Positions 1-14,055 are shown, counted from the stretch's first letter. The stretch is 64,000 bases of DNA from Oryzias latipes (GCF_002234675.1 NC_019876.2:12521245-12585244); one strand, 5' to 3'. Notes: generated by a model not told the origin, from the letters alone. Numbers and translations: made by a program.

Positions 1-3000
1 TGTATGTTCCTATAGATTTTGCATCTCTGAGAAGCGCTTCAAGATTCCTCCATGTTAAAAAAAAGAAAAGAAAAAGACATTGAAGTCTATGGCACTATTT
101 GAAAAACGTAGAAAGCAGCAGTACGTTGGAGTTTTTAAGCATAAACTCAAGGGTTTCAGTTGGATTTTAAAAAGTAGAACTTAGTGCAACCTATTGCCTA
201 AATATTTTGAGTTTTCTCTACCTTATTTTTCTGCTGTGTGGGAAAATAAAGAACGACACTGAAGAAAATGTTAATATGGTACCAAATTTAATGTAAACTA
301 AAATCTTTTTATACTGTACTGTCTTTTGATATTAGGAAATATGAAAAAAATGCCATAAATTAACAAAAGCTGCTCTGTGTTCATAAAATAAATTGAATTG
401 GCTTGAAATTGAAGTTTTAAATACTAAGAAAGTAGCAGAACGTTTGACTTTTTAGGCAATCCGCAAAGTCAAACTCAAAGAATTCTGTTGATATTTGAAA
501 GTTTTCAATTTACTAGGCCCAATGACCATGAAATTTTACGTTTTCTTTAACTTTATTTTTATGCCGTGTGGGAAAATAAAGTGCAACACTGAAGAAAATG
601 TTTATATGGCACCAAATTATGACTAAATTTAATGTAAAAAAAAGTGTTTCCTCAATGGATTCTGTCTTTTGATATTAGAATATTTGCAATGATTCCATAA
701 ATTAATAAACAACAATAAAAACTAGACTTTACAAATACTCTCCCTCATATCAGGACACTTCCGTTTAATTCTTTAAAAAATATAGGAAAAATGAAAGGAA
801 TTTATATGAAACCAAACTTCTAAGTGTTGACATTTCAAGTCACTGGCTTTGGGTGAAAATCATATCACAAAAAGCATCAATGATCTGCTCACGATTTTTT
901 TGTGTGGATTGTGATGCTAATAAATTAAAGTGAACATTATCTAGTCAGTCATATTTCAGTTTATTCATTCATGAAATCCTTAACCTTCAAGTAAACTGGT
1001 GAGCATGCTCAAACACAGACAGTTCGCTGATAATAACCTTATAATGGTAGTCGGAGAGAACAAATTCTAATTATATTTAGCAAAGAAATCTCTAAGAAAC
1101 GAGCAGATTAGCAATAAAATCAGGGCATACGTTTAATTTGTTTATCTTTCATCCATCTGACCATGAGTGTGCATGTGGATGATGGTTGTAACGCAATATG
1201 ACTGCGTTTGTGGAAACCTCATCATTAACATGTATTACAGATAATTATGTGGGACAGACAGCAACTGTCTGACAGGACAAGCTCAGCATTTGCATAGATC
1301 GCAATGCCGATTTAGATGCGTTTTATTGATTAACTGCAAAACATCCACTTTTAAAGCAAAATAATGTGAATGAATAGGTAGACTTGGGCGTTACCTTTTT
1401 ACGCCAGATAGTTCTTTTAAACCTAAGTTCATTTTCGGTTGCTGTTTTACGCCTTTACCTTTGAGTTTCTAAAGGAAGTCACAAGGAGTGCAGCAAGACT
1501 CCACTAAAAAAAAGCCCATTTATTACGAATAGACAGTAATTATAAATTAATATTTTTAAATGTTTACTTATTGTGACTTCTGTTTATTTATTTATTTTTT
1601 ATTATTGAGGTTTGATACCATGTTTAGGAGTTAAAAAAACACATATTATTATCATACTTTTTTATTTTTTACTTTTTAAAATAAAAGCAAATAAAAACAT
1701 ATACAATTAACTTTAAGCTTTTTTACCCAATGTTCATTTGCATGAATTCGCTGCTGCTCGGAAGAGAAAAGCGAATGAAAAAATATGTGAATGAAAGGAT
1801 GGAAGGGGAGTGTGGAGGAGTGAATCCGGGGGAAACTTCTCTGTAGCTTTTATTCTCAGATTCACTGTTAAAACCTGCGGGAGCAGAGGAGGGGAAAGGA
1901 GCCAGACGCATCTGGGCTTTTTTCTTTTCTTACAAAGGTTTACGTCTCTCCGTCATAAAGACAAGAGTGATGAAAGACAGCGGAACTGGACAAACATGAG
2001 GAAAGAGATGGCTCCGTCAGTTCTGCAATCATGACATAAATCCTATTAGTGGCAGAAGTTCACTTCACCGCTTAGCTGATAGTACAGCAAGGTAAAAACA
2101 TCACCTAAAAGGCACAATAGCACAAGCACAAACACACAAAAACCCTGCAAGTGTCAATAAAACTACAAGAAAAAGGTGATTGTTTTGGCTTTTCTTTACT
2201 ACACAGAACACAGAGGGGGAAACATTTGAAGAAAAATAACTGAAATTGAGACGCTTATTGCAACATTTTTGCTAATATTTTATATTAAAGTAATTGATTA
2301 AGCTTCAAACTGAGTTGAACAAACATCATTTACTTATTTTAGTTTTATACAAATGTACAAAGGGTAACTTATTTTTACTGAGATAGAAAAAGATGTGACT
2401 GCATAAGGCGGGAACTCAGGCTTTAAGAAGAAGCGCAGAAAATTCAACCTTGCGGAGTTTAAAGTGAGGGTTTGATGTTGCATGTGCACATACTTTTGTA
2501 TGCAAATGCGGCTCTGTCAACACAAAGGAATCAAGGCAGCTTCACAAACTAAATGTATTCTGTAAAAAGTGTAAAAAGCGTGCTTCCGACTTCCTTAACA
2601 CTGACTTCTTTCATGTGAAATGTGTGTTTTTTCACGTTTGTAAAGGATTCATTCACGTGCTTTGACACAGTGAAAAACTACATTATCAAAAACGTCTCTA
2701 GGTATGAAAATACTGCCAAAAAGTGTCAAATAAGCCCAAACAATGCAAGTGCATTTCCATGTTCCATAATCCAAAGTAATAGTTAGCAAAAGTCTAAATC
2801 TGATAGTGAAGCATCCTTTTCTTGCTGACCAAAACATAGTCAGAGCCACAAAATCTTATTTTACCCCTCTAGGAAAGTTTGATACTGCTTTGTATTGATT
2901 AAACTGTTACTTTTATAATTAATATGAATTATACTTCCTTTATGGCATGAATAAAAACAGAAAGAGAAAGAGAAACAAGCTTTTTCTCACAAATTTAAAT

Positions 3001-6000
3001 TGTTTTTTACTATTAACAGAAGCCTGTATAACTTCCTTTCAAAATAAAAGATCTTTCCAGTCTACTTTAGTAACCCATTTTTTTTTAACTTACTTACTAC
3101 TGCTGTTACCTTGAATACAATGACAAATCAGAAACTTTTTATCAAAGTAATTGAATTCTGTGCATTCTGGAGGAAGCGTAGGGTGAACAATGATGTCAGC
3201 AGGGTTGTAAAAAACCTCTGCCATAAATTTATAAATCTATATTAAATCAGTGATAATCAATTTACCCTTACTCTTGAAAATTGCTTTTATTTACTTATTT
3301 TTCAGCCAGAGAGCCACTTTGGAGGGGTAAAAGAGTAAAAGAGTGGCTCCGGAGCATCAGCTTGCAGACCCCTGATTTAAGCCATTGCGTGCTATTTTTG
3401 AGGGCCAGTTGATTAATTATGTCTTATTTTGGCTGACTGATTGCGTCTTTTGTGTCACAATAAGCGCTTCTAGTTCAAAATGTTCGAGAAAAACAAAGCA
3501 AATTGATAACTGCAATACAGAAAACAAAGAGAAGAATACTAGTCATATAATAAACAAAGACTCCAATGGGTTCCCTGCAGCTGACATGACCAAAGCCAAA
3601 GGTCGAGCAGCGGTAACCCACTTTTGCCAAAAGAGAATGTAGAAAATGGACATAAATCTGCACTCAACAAAAGAAAAAGTAATCTTTTTTAATGTTTGAT
3701 TTTTTTCCCAACCCTCACGGTCCAGAAATTCTTCTTTATGTTCATGACCTCACTCAAAACATCATCAATAACAGTCCTGGACTTAAATAAAGACAGAGCA
3801 AAACGCAATACAGCACAAATAGTTTGGGAAATTCTTTAGATGGTCCTGGGATTTGAATGTTTTAGTCATTACACAGTCTTTACAGTCAAAAGCATCCTCT
3901 TTTCCTACTTTTTTCTGCTCTTTTTGAGCTCTGAAATTGGAAATGTTTTGTCCGGTTTGAGGTTTGTCGCAGAACAGAAATAATGACACGCTAAAGTTTG
4001 GATCATTTAAGGTTTTTGCATCCTTAGAATGCTATTATTGACTTCTTGGGTTATATGTCCAGTCTGATTTCTATCATGAACAATTCACGTCCAAAAAGGC
4101 TTTTAAGAAAAAAAAAATTAACTTCTGTAAAAATAATGCAGAACGAACAGGTACGGATACAAGAGACTCCTCAGTTATGACATAAATTAGGTTTATTCCT
4201 TTATTTACCATAAATCGAAAGGAAAAATGAGATTATATTTACTGATTGCAGTCGATTTAATGTTATGATCTCATGTCAACGTCAAACCAAATTGTGAGTC
4301 ACTTTTTTCTTAACCCAGTTCAAAAGTTTGAGAGAAAAAAAGCTAAATTTAAGGACGATTTACAGTAATTACAGTAAAAAGTGCGGAAAAAGTTAGCTGT
4401 TCATTTTGACTAGAGTAAAACTCAGTGTTAAAAAGCAAAAATCACTTTGATGTAAAAATAATTACAGATCAGCTTTGCAATATACTAGATCTTTTTTTCA
4501 GTAATAATGATCAATATCAGGACAGCTTTCCGCCTCTTCCTTTTGTTAACTTTTCTTTCACGTTTTTCTTCATGCGAGTTGCAACACTGTGAAATGCAAT
4601 ATTAAAAATCAAAAAGCACCAAAAAATATTAATTTTTTTAAAGGATTTTAAATTTTTACCACTATTTCAGTATAAAGAAAAGGTAATAAATATTTTAATA
4701 TTAAAAAAATGGAATTTCTTTTAGTATGCTCGTGTGTATTTTTAATTTTTTTGAATTTTTTGAGCACAAAGTCTGGATCCATCAATATCACTTTCAACTG
4801 AACGTAATTAGGGGAATTAGTTCACATTTGACCTTTACCATTTAAAATCCTTTCACTTTTTTACAAAAAAAATCTACATCTTGTGTTTTTTAACTTGTGC
4901 GTTTGTTAGTTTTTCATCTAAAATGCGTGTTTGTTTAACTGTTGCAGAGATTGTTTCATGTTTCTCTTCATTGTTTAAAAAGGAGAACGGTGTGAAGTCA
5001 CCTCTCCTGTCAATCATCCGGATCAAACAGTGCTTCATTAAATATGCACAAAATGCTTGCATCTAAAGTAACCCCAGCCTCCTCGTGTGTCGGCCTTAAA
5101 TTCAAGCAAAACCATGAAGTTTTCTCCGTTCGATCTAAAAAACGACATTTGCATGAACGCCGTCTGATTCTGAAGCAGCAAAAAAAGGAATTAACTATGA
5201 AAAATAGGGGATAGGGGTATTTTGTGGGATTTGTTTACAACTTTGGTTTTTCAGTAAGATAAAGTTGACTCCATGGAGGTTCAACAGAAGAGAACGTTTG
5301 TTCCCTCAAGGAGTAAATATTCTAGAACGTCTTTGATGGAGGCCGCCAAAAAGGGAACGACAGGTTTCCATGGTTTTGCAAGGGAGACACGCAACAACAC
5401 TCCGGATGCTCACGCTGCCAAAACTTCACGGCAACCCAAGTGCCAAAACGAAAACATCTATTTAGAAAATGTCAGGCGACTCGTGAGGTAGATGTGTACG
5501 AACGTACCAAACGGAATGGAAAAAAAAGTTCTGTGGTCTTTTTGATGCAATAAAAGGTCGGGCTTTCCAGTCATCCACCAAGAAAAAAGGTTATGTGGCG
5601 AAGACCGCTCCTACCCCGAGGAAACTTTTAAAAAAAGTGGAGGAGAAAACAGAAAACATGAAAAATGTACAGGAAATCTAACTCAAAAAACATAGCAACA
5701 GAAAACCTAATCCAGTGTGCACCATGATCTCAGCCGCTGTTTACCCACACTCCCATGCAACTTTGAAGAGTTCAGTAAAACAAGCAAGTGAAGATTGCAG
5801 CCCTTACATGTTTATCTGATTGAGTCATGTCCACAAAGGCTCAAAGCATCTGATAAAGACCCCTCTGCTGCATGTAGACATGAGGAAGGGGAACATGCAG
5901 CTGTTCATCAGGCTGAATCCAACATGAACTCAACAAAAATGTGCTTTATAAAAATTAATTTAAAGTACTTGCCACTCTTCCTTGGCTTCCCTATTTGACC

Positions 6001-7520
6001 TCCTTTTACACAAGTGGATGAATTGAGCTATTCAACAATAAAACAAATGAACACTTCTTGCTTTTTTTAATTGTCGTTTCAGCTGAAAACGTCACAGACT
6101 AATTGTTCCATCGACTCCAGCGCTGCACTTCCTAACGTTTAAAAAAAAAAAAAAAGTGTGTTGCCCCCATTTCAGCTGCAGATGTCAAAGAAGGTCACAA
6201 AAGCGAAGGTAGTCAAAAATAGCAGCGGCTCCTGCACAAATCCTTCATCTGTTGCTCTGTCCACCTCTTTCAAACTAACAGAATAACACAAACACTTCAA
6301 ATAAAAGGGAATTTGATGGCATCCTACTATTACTTTTGCCATGCTGTGACTTTAATTACACATGTGAACAGATCCACTCAAGACACGACCCTCACAGCTC
6401 AGTGTGTTTGGGTCAATAGACATAAGAGCTGGTTAATCTTGTCATGACATCTTCACAATGCTCACAATGAACAAAGTTAAGCCTGTGGTTTTGAGCCTCT
6501 AAGAGCATGTTTGATGTACACACCAACCTGATGTGGGTAACAACACTGAAATGCTACAAGTTAGACCGACACAACTCTGCACGTAAGATAGCAGCTACTC
6601 ATGAAGGAAACCTGTTTCTTTAAGTTTTGTACAAATACTTACCTGTTGCATCCATAAACCGTTCTTCAGAAAACTGGTTTCATTGAGGATCCCATTCAGT
6701 AGTTTTAATGCACTATACTGTCCTCACTATGCTGTTCATGCCTTATATCAAAGCTTAACTGGATTATTTTTTGTACATTTTCTCTCCAAATGTACATAGT
6801 CTCTTAAAAAATGTTCCGGGTTATGTGAATTTAAACCAAAAAGTTAATCGAAAGTTGACTTTTTAAGACCAAAACAGGACATTTTAAGTGGGCCTTTGAG
6901 CTGAGAGGACATGACAACAATAATATTCAGACCCCTTTCTGACTACTTGAAATCAAAGAGGAATAGTGCGTTCTTACCCGTTAAGTTGTCATCACCAGGA
7001 GAGTTGTGTCAGTGGCTGTGAAGTGTGTATGGTCTGTCTCTAGGTAGATGTGTGAGAAAAGGGGAGGAGAAATGGTGAAGAAGTCAGAGATGTCGTTCTT
7101 ACAGTTGGCCTTTTCGTCTTTCATCCTCAAAGCGCCGCTATGCGATGGTGTGTGTTCGTATGTGTGTGTGTGTGTCACTAGCTGTGTCATAGAGATGCTC
7201 GAGAAAAGAGAAAAACACTGCCGTGTGTAGCTTGGAGTCTACACGAAGACGAACACTTATGTACAGACTTTCACTTTGACTCAGGGCTCAGTCTCCTTGC
7301 TCATCTTTTGCTGTCTTTTCTGGTTTCCTCTGGTCTGTATGTTGGTGAGATTGGACTGACACACATGGATCCCCTAATGATTAACCGATGTGTAAGTGTG
7401 GAATACAGTAGCTGACGATTACTTCCTTTTGTTTTCTTGTTCCAAGTACAGATTTGTGCTTTTGTGCCCCATTACATCTTCAAAACGAAACAAAATAAAG
7501 TCCAAACAGAAAATTTGGTT
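1..7520. other. AT-rich gene-free stretch
   Basis: No reading frame here looks like a conserved protein; those present are short and have no recognisable motif. The region 1,720-2,090 is more GC-rich and ends in a plus-strand donor-like AAG|GTAAAA near 2,091, so it could be an untranslated exon. On the minus strand two strong donor-like sites occur, CAACAG|GTAAGT with the exon side ending at 6,643 and CGG|GTAAGA ending at 6,978. The sequence before the first is open for 27 codons. These hints are too weak to call a gene. Confidence 0.5.
3303..3376. repeat. possible hAT terminus fragment
   Basis: The segment ends in GCAGACCCCTG, the reverse complement of the CAGGGGTCTGC type of terminus known from Charlie-like hAT elements. 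The opposite terminus and the target-site duplication are not visible, so it is at best a truncated relic. Confidence 0.3.
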
Positions 7521-7633
<113 letters not shown>

Positions 7634-7880
7634 CAAAGTCTTACGTTTTGACACCATGCAGGGAAAACCCCAACTCAGACAAAAGTATATGAAATGACAG
7701 AATTTTGTGAATATTTGATGTCGAGATCAAGCGTTTCCATTTATCAACACATGTGTTCATGATTTAAGTTTGAAATTGTTTTTACAATTTCATTTTTTTT
7801 TCCTTCAGCAACTGCAAATTGTGCTTTACATAATTAGGAAAACCCCATTTTACCAAATAAAAATGTCTAATTCAATATTT

Positions 7881-8475
7881 AAAGATCCACTCAGACAAAA
7901 ACTGTGTTTTTAACATGTTCTCATGGCATTTTTCTGATGATGAAAGACATATATAACAAAAATTAATTGAATTTCTGAGTATTTCTTTGTTCAAATTGTT
8001 GTGAATCAGCAGCATTTTAAAAAGATCGTATTTGGGATGTAGAAAATATGCTGGGCGGGCCACAAGCTTCCTGCTTCACTCCATTCTGATGCATCCACTT
8101 GTACACAAATAGATCCATGAACGTCTCTGTGTTCCTTGCTTGAGCATGTGGCTCAAAACTGTACGGCTGGATAAACTCCGATATTGCTCGCCATTTTTGT
8201 TCCACTGGTAATGTTAGGTTGGGGGTGTGAGGGGCTGTAAGCCAGAGGGAGTGTGTAAACTGATGGATGACCGGAAGTGCGGCCAGGCTTACTCTCTGCC
8301 AACAACTCATAGGTGAATTTCTAATGAACTCCTGCTCCTCTGCAGAAACTGTTCTAGAAAATAATATACTAATAGGTTTTGGTTTTTTTTGCCTAAAAAA
8401 CAGGATTTTCATAATTAAAAGATAACTGGCAACGCTTTTTACAAAAGATCCAAAGATGATCGGAGTGGAACTTTA
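7881..8475 (-). mobile_element. miniature element, 'KWMHQNG' family, long copy
   Basis: A 595-bp element starts AAAGATCCACTC and ends GGAGTGGAACTTTA, an imperfect terminal inverted repeat. Related copies occur at about 32.9, 41.05, 44.0, 47.24, 47.67, 52.85 and 60.34 kb. They share the words TTTTAACATGTTCT near one end and GAGTATTTCTTT further in. The minus strand of this copy is open for 131 codons (8,017-8,412) and contains MDLFVYKWMHQNG, which recurs in slightly altered form in other copies. It is probably a non-autonomous DNA transposon or a fragment of a larger one. The superfamily is not determined. Confidence 0.65.
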
Positions 8476-8989
8476 GAGTTTGATTCTGTGTTAATTATAA
8501 GAGACACTATGATGATTAGACATAATTTGAGATAATTTGTCCTTACCAGATTCTAAATTTGCATTCTCGTTCTTTCAATTATGAATGCAAATTTAATCTG
8601 TTCCTAACATTTGGCCTTTTTTAGGGAATAACAAAAAAACAGACACAAGTGATCATTGAACAGACTGCTGCATCCAGAAGTGTTCAAATGCAGCTCAAGC
8701 TAAGTTCCTGCTGGTAAACTGGTCCAACTAATGCAGCAAACCATCAGTTTGTCAAAGTATAATGAGAATACTTTTCACCGGGAATTACTTTTATATACTA
8801 TCAATTTCAGCTACTTAAAGAATTATTTGTTTCACTGCAGAATATTTTTTCTAGTTGCCCAACATATAATATATAAGAAGGCATTTTGATTCTTAAAGCT
8901 CAATAATTAATCTCTGTAAAAATATGAGAAAACAGCTCACTGGCAATTAACAATTTTAAGTTTTCTACAACGTTACTTAGTTAATACTA

Positions 8990-9165
8990 AAAGTGAGGCA
9001 GTATACTTGAAGTTTACCCTAATCTATACATTGTAAATGTTCTAATTTAGTCTGAAGAAGTATTCAGTTAGTATACTTCTTACATGGTCTATTAGTATGC
9101 TTGCTATATTTTTCCTCAATAAAATAAACTTCAAATGTACTACTTTTTGCTGAGGAGCAACTCTC
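8990..9165 (+). repeat. AGTATAC-rich interspersed repeat, copy 1
   Basis: The segment carries repeated AGTATACTT and TAGTATGC words and ends with a stretch reading GTACTACTTTTTGCTGAGG. An inverted relative lies at about 36,950-37,115 (GCAAAAAGTAGTACACTTGAA). Probably a degraded miniature transposon; exact ends are not clear. Confidence 0.5.
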
Positions 9166-9904
9166 AGCTGTTTGCCTGTGGTTTCCTAGCTTTGTTTGCT
9201 TCAAAGTCATAAAGCTGGCTTTATATATCTGATATCGTTTTTGCTTTTAATAGATTTCTCAGATGTTTGAGCGTGAAAGCTAATTTCTTTTCTTTTGTCT
9301 CTTTTTTTCCTTTTATCATTTGTGACTGTTTATGACACAATTTCTCTTTTTAGTCACATTTTCAAAGAAGCTGTTAAGCAGAATCTGTTTATAGTAGAAA
9401 AAAAGGAAGATAGAATGCAAAGAAAAACCCAGCAGTGCACAAAGTTATGGCTTGAAGCTTTGGCTACCCACCATAGGTATGTTGGCAAAACTACTAAAAT
9501 AGTCATCCATCGGTTCACAGTAACTAAAAATGATAAATATAAAATATGAAGGGAACACCTAAACAACTCAGTATAACTCCAAGTCAATCACACTTCTGTG
9601 CATCAAACTGTCCAATCGGGAAGCAACACTGACTGACAATTTCACACATTTTGTGGAATAGACAACATGTAGAAATGATAGGAAGACACCTCCAATGAGA
9701 GAGAGGTTCTGTAAGTGGTGACCACAGACGACTTCTCCATCTTTGTGTTTCTTGACTGATGTTTTGGTGACACTTCCGCGGTTCCCATCATTGTTTTTAT
9801 CTTCAGAAGACAGTGGATCCAGAAATAGCTGTCGCAAAACCCTCATAACAATAAGGTTTTAACTTTGTGAAATCGATGATGTCGTATGTTAAAAAACTTA
9901 AAAA

Positions 9905-10016
9905 AAGAAGTAGTGAGTACAGTGTCCGAATTGCTTTTAAAATTAAGGGCACTATATAGTGCCGCACTACATAGTTTTTTAGTAGTTATGGGGTTAAGGT
10001 GGGAATTCGGACACAA
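9905..10016 (+). repeat. GCACTATATAGTGC repeat, copy 1
   Basis: It contains the palindrome GCACTATATAGTGC and ends in ATTCGGACACAACC. The same palindrome and the same GGACACAACC end occur at about 45,740-45,893. This suggests a miniature transposon with TIR-like GGTTGTGTCC ends. Confidence 0.5.
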
Positions 10017-10392
10017 CCATTGATTTAAAAAACAGACTAATTACAAAAATCCAGCAGAATTATATGATTCACTCAAGCAAAATACATTTCAGGTCAGGCT
10101 AGGATTTCCAACTTTTTCCCCCAGAAAATTTAAATTATTGTGTTATTATTGCCCATAATAATCCTGCTATCAAACTCATTTTATGCTACACAAAGGCTGA
10201 AATCTCTATAACCTTTTCTTGCAAAAGTAGACACTTAAAGCATGTTAGTTTTCAAATTGTTCTCATGAACATAATGGTTAATTTTCATCCAAATTGAACT
10301 ATGCATATTGCCATTCATCCTTATAATTCTGTTAACGATATTCATATTTTACTTTATTTCAAAATAATACAAAAAATGACATTAATTAAACA

Positions 10393-10426
10393 CTAGAAGG
10401 AGCTGCATTTCCAGAAGAAAATGCAG
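10393..10426 (-). mobile_element. Helitron-like 3' terminus 1
   Basis: CTAG at 10,393-10,396 and a stem-loop at 10,403-10,426 (8-bp arms CTGCATTT/AAATGCAG, 8-nt loop). This is the leftmost terminus and marks the left border of the array, preceded by ordinary AT-rich flank. Confidence 0.7.
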
Positions 10427-11599
10427 GGTTGAATGCTATAATGCTGAATGAAAGCTGAATTTGCTGAAGAAATGGCTGAACAGAGCTGAAAGACCTCAAC
10501 ATTTTAAAAGTAGAATGGTTAAAGTAGGTAAAAAACTGTAAAAGAAGTTAAAAAAAAGATTTCCTATGTATTTTAATGAAGCAAAAATCCTGGGAAATCC
10601 CGGAATATCTTTAAAAGTTAAAAGATTTAAAAAAAAATCATAGCAGGAAAAAGTTGAAAAAGTTGAACATTGTAATAGTAGAATGGCTAAAATAGGTCAA
10701 AAAATGTAGAAGGAGTTAAGCATGAAAGCTTAAGTTGATACAAAAATGACTGGACTGTTGAAAATTTGAAGATGTTGCTAAAATGGTTAAAAGTGCTAGC
10801 ATTGGAATCAGCATCATCAACTGACTCAAAAAAACACTTTGTTTGAGAGTATCATATTGTTAAAAGCTACATGTTCTAAGTTGACAGAAAATCCACTTTT
10901 TCCAAAATGGCGGCTTTCCTATTGATTTTATCTCCATAGCAACCATTTTATGTTTCGGTCGCCTGGGGATGACGAACAAATCGACGTCAGTTTCAGACAA
11001 ATCGGAAAAAGTAAACCTTTGGACGTCCTTAGCAAAAAAGTTTGTTTGCTAACCACGCCCACATTCCTTATATGTCCAGATCCAGTGAATTTCAATATGC
11101 TCAGTTCCAGCCATGGATGAAGTTTATTGCAACATTTGCTTCAGATTTTGTCAAAAAATGCCCACCAAACAGTAGGTTGTGTTGCCATCCCATAATAATT
11201 TCAAAACGTATGTTGAAGTCCAAAGCCTTGTGAGCATTTCAATGTTTGAACAGTGCCTCTAGCTGAAAGCTTGTTAAAGTTATAATGCTTGAAAGCAACA
11301 AAGGTTTTCAAGGATTCTCCATGTATTTAAATGAAGCAAAAATCTTGGAAAATCCTGGAAAATCTTGGAATATCTTGAAAAGTTCAAAGATTTGAAAGAC
11401 TAAAAGTCGTAGCTGAAAGGAATAAGCTGAAAGGGTTGAACATTGTAATAGTAGAAGGATTAAAATACGTGAAAGTTTGAAGAAGTTTAAAATTGCCTCA
11501 CATTTTGGCACAAAATGGCCGCCAAACTGTAGGTGGTGTTGCCATCCCATAATAATTTTGAACTTTATGTTGAAGTCCAAAACCTTGTGAACATTTCAA

Positions 11600-12420
11600 T
11601 ATTTGAACGGTGTCTCTAGCCAAAAGAATGTTAAAGTTACAATTGTTTAAAGAAGCAAAGGTGTGGCCAATGGAGCAAAAAGATTGGAAAATCTGGGAAT
11701 ATCCGGGAATATCTGGAAAAGTTCAAAGATTTGAAGGACCAAAAGTCATAGCTGAAAGGAATAAGATGAAAGGGTTGAACATTGTAATAGTAGAATGGTA
11801 AAAATAGGTGAAAGTTTGAAGAAGTTTAAAATTGCCTCACATTTTGGCACAAAATGGCCGCCAAACTGTAGGTGGTGTTGCCATCCCATAATAATTTTTA
11901 AACCTTATGTTGAAGTCCAAAACCTTGTGAACATTTCAATATTTGAACGGTGTCTCTAGCCAAAAGAATGTTAAAGTTACAATTGTTTAAAGAAGCAAAG
12001 GTGTGGCCAATGGAGCAAAAAGATTGGAAAATCTGGGAATTTCCGGGAATATCTGGAAAAGTTCAAGGATTTGAAGGACCAAAAGTCATAGCTGAAAGGA
12101 ATAAGCTGAAAAGGTTGAACATTGTAATAGTAGAATGGTAAAAATAGGTGAAAGTTTGAAGAAGTTTAAAATTGCCTCACATTTTGGCACAAAATGGCCG
12201 CCAATTTGTAGGTGGTGTTGCCATCCCATAATAATTTTTAAACCTTATGTTGAAGTCCAAAACCTTGTGAACATTTCAATATTTGAACGGTGTCTCTAGC
12301 CAAAAGAATGTTAAAGTTACAATTGTTTAAAGAAGCAAAGGTGTGGCCAATGGAGCAAAAAGATTGGAAAATCCGGGAATATCCGGGAATATCTGGAAAA
12401 GTTCAAGGATTTGATGGACA
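11600..12420. repeat. 340-bp monomer block A (3 copies)
   Basis: Three head-to-tail copies start near 11,610, 11,950 and 12,290, spaced 340 bp. Each holds CTCTAGCCAAAAGAATG, GTGTGGCCAATGGAGC, GGGAATATCTGG, CAAAATGGCCGCC and CCATCCCATAATAATTT. Identity between copies is very high. The 63-codon frame inside each (GTG start) is a product of the repeat, not a gene. Confidence 0.9.
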
Positions 12421-12761
12421 AAATGTCATAGCTAGAATAAAATGAAAGACCTGAACATTTTCATAGTCAAACGGTTAAAATAGGTGAAAAATTGTAGAAG
12501 GAGTTTAACTGTGAACTTCTGAACGAAAAATTCTCCATGTATTTCAATGGAGCAAAAATTCCCGGAAAACCTGGAATATCTTAAAAAGTAAAAGGATATG
12601 AAAAACCAAAAGTCATAGCACAAATAAGCAGAAAGAGCTGAACATTTTAAAAGTTGAATGGTTATAATCGGTTAAAAATTGTAGAAGGAGTTAAGCGGCG
12701 AAAAACGGCGGAAGATAGGTGTAAAGAATAATAATAAATAAAGAGAAACAGGAAAACAAAG

Positions 12762-12787
12762 GGTTGAATGCTTTACAGCATTCAACC
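12762..12787. repeat. perfect 10-bp palindrome at unit junction
   Basis: GGTTGAATGC and GCATTCAACC flank the 6-nt loop TTTACA. Identical or near-identical palindromes lie at 16,620-16,645, 23,834-23,859, 26,120-26,145, 26,175-26,200, 27,462-27,487 (loop TTTATA) and 27,513-27,538. Four of the seven directly abut an AACTAGAAG terminus. Confidence 0.9.
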
Positions 12788-12789
12788 AA

Positions 12790-12823
12790 CTAGAAGGAGC
12801 TGCATTTCCAGAAGAAAATGCAG
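12790..12823 (-). mobile_element. Helitron-like 3' terminus 2
   Basis: CTAG at 12,790-12,793 followed by the CTGCATTT/AAATGCAG stem-loop. It sits two bases after the palindrome that closes the preceding unit. Confidence 0.7.
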
Positions 12824-13232
12824 GGTTGAATGCTGTATTGCTGAAAGAAAGCTTAATGTGTAAAATAAATGGCTGAACTGAGCTGAAAGAGATCAACATT
12901 TTAAAAGTAAAATGGTTAAAAAAAGTAAAAACCTGTAAAAGAAGTTAAGCACAAGAATTCCCTATGCATTTTAATGGAGCAAAAATCCTGGAAAATCTTG
13001 GAATATCTTGAAAAGTTCAAAGATTTGAAAGACTAAAAGTCGTAGCTGAAAGGAATAAGCTGAAAGGGTTGAACATTGTAATAGTAGAAGGATTAAAATA
13101 CGTGAAAGTTTGAAGAAGTTTAAAATTGCCTCACATTTTGGCACAAAATGGCCGCCAAACTGTAGGTGGTGTTGCCATCCCATAATAATTTTGAACTTTA
13201 TGTTGAAGTCCAAAACCTTGTGAACATTTCAA

Positions 13233-14055
13233 TATTTGAACGGTGTCTCTAGCCAAAAGAATGTTAAAGTTACAATTGTTTAAAGAAGCAAAGGTGTGGC
13301 CAATGGAGCAAAAAGATTGGAAAATCTGGGAATATCCGGGAATATCTGGAAAAGTTCAAAGATTTGAAGGACCAAAAGTCATAGCTGAAAGGAATAAGAT
13401 GAAAGGGTTGAACATTGTAATAGTAGAATGGTAAAAATAGGTGAAAGTTTGAAGAAGTTTAAAATTGCCTCACATTTTGGCACAAAATGGCCGCCAAACT
13501 GTAGGTGGTGTTGCCATCCCATAATAATTTTTAAACCTTATGTTGAAGTCCAAAACCTTGTGAACATTTCAATATTTGAACGGTGTCTCTAGCCAAAAGA
13601 ATGTTAAAGTTACAATTGTTTAAAGAAGCAAAGGTGTGGCCAATGGAGCAAAAAGATTGGAAAATCTGGGAATATCCGGGAATATCTGGAAAAGTTCAAG
13701 GATTTGAAGGACCAAAAGTCATAGCTGAAAGGAATAAGCTGAAAAGGTTGAACATTGTAATAGTAGAATGGTAAAAATAGGTGAAAGTTTGAAGAAGTTT
13801 AAAATTGCCTCACATTTTGGCACAAAATGGCCGCCAAACTGTAGGTGGTGTTGCCATCCCATAATAATTTTGAACTTTATGTTGAAGTCCAAAACCTTGT
13901 GAACATTTCAATATTTGAACGGTGTCTCTAGCCAAAAGAATGTTAAAGTTACAATTGTTTAAAGAAGCAAAGGTGTGGCCAATGGAGCAAAACCATTGGA
14001 AAATCTGGGAATATCCGGGAATATCTGGAAAAGTTCAAAGATTTGAAGGACCAAA
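13233..14055. repeat. 340-bp monomer block B (3 copies)
   Basis: Copies begin near 13,243, 13,583 and 13,923. The first two are close matches of block A at an offset of 1,633 bp, showing that whole units were duplicated together with their internal tandem repeats. Confidence 0.9.

Larger units (their letters stand above)
8476..10390. other. gene-free stretch with two short repeats
   Basis: AT-rich sequence with no supportable gene. It holds an AGTATACTT-rich repeat (about 8,990-9,165) and a repeat with GCACTATATAGTGC (about 9,905-10,016); both have relatives elsewhere in the window. Confidence 0.6.
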
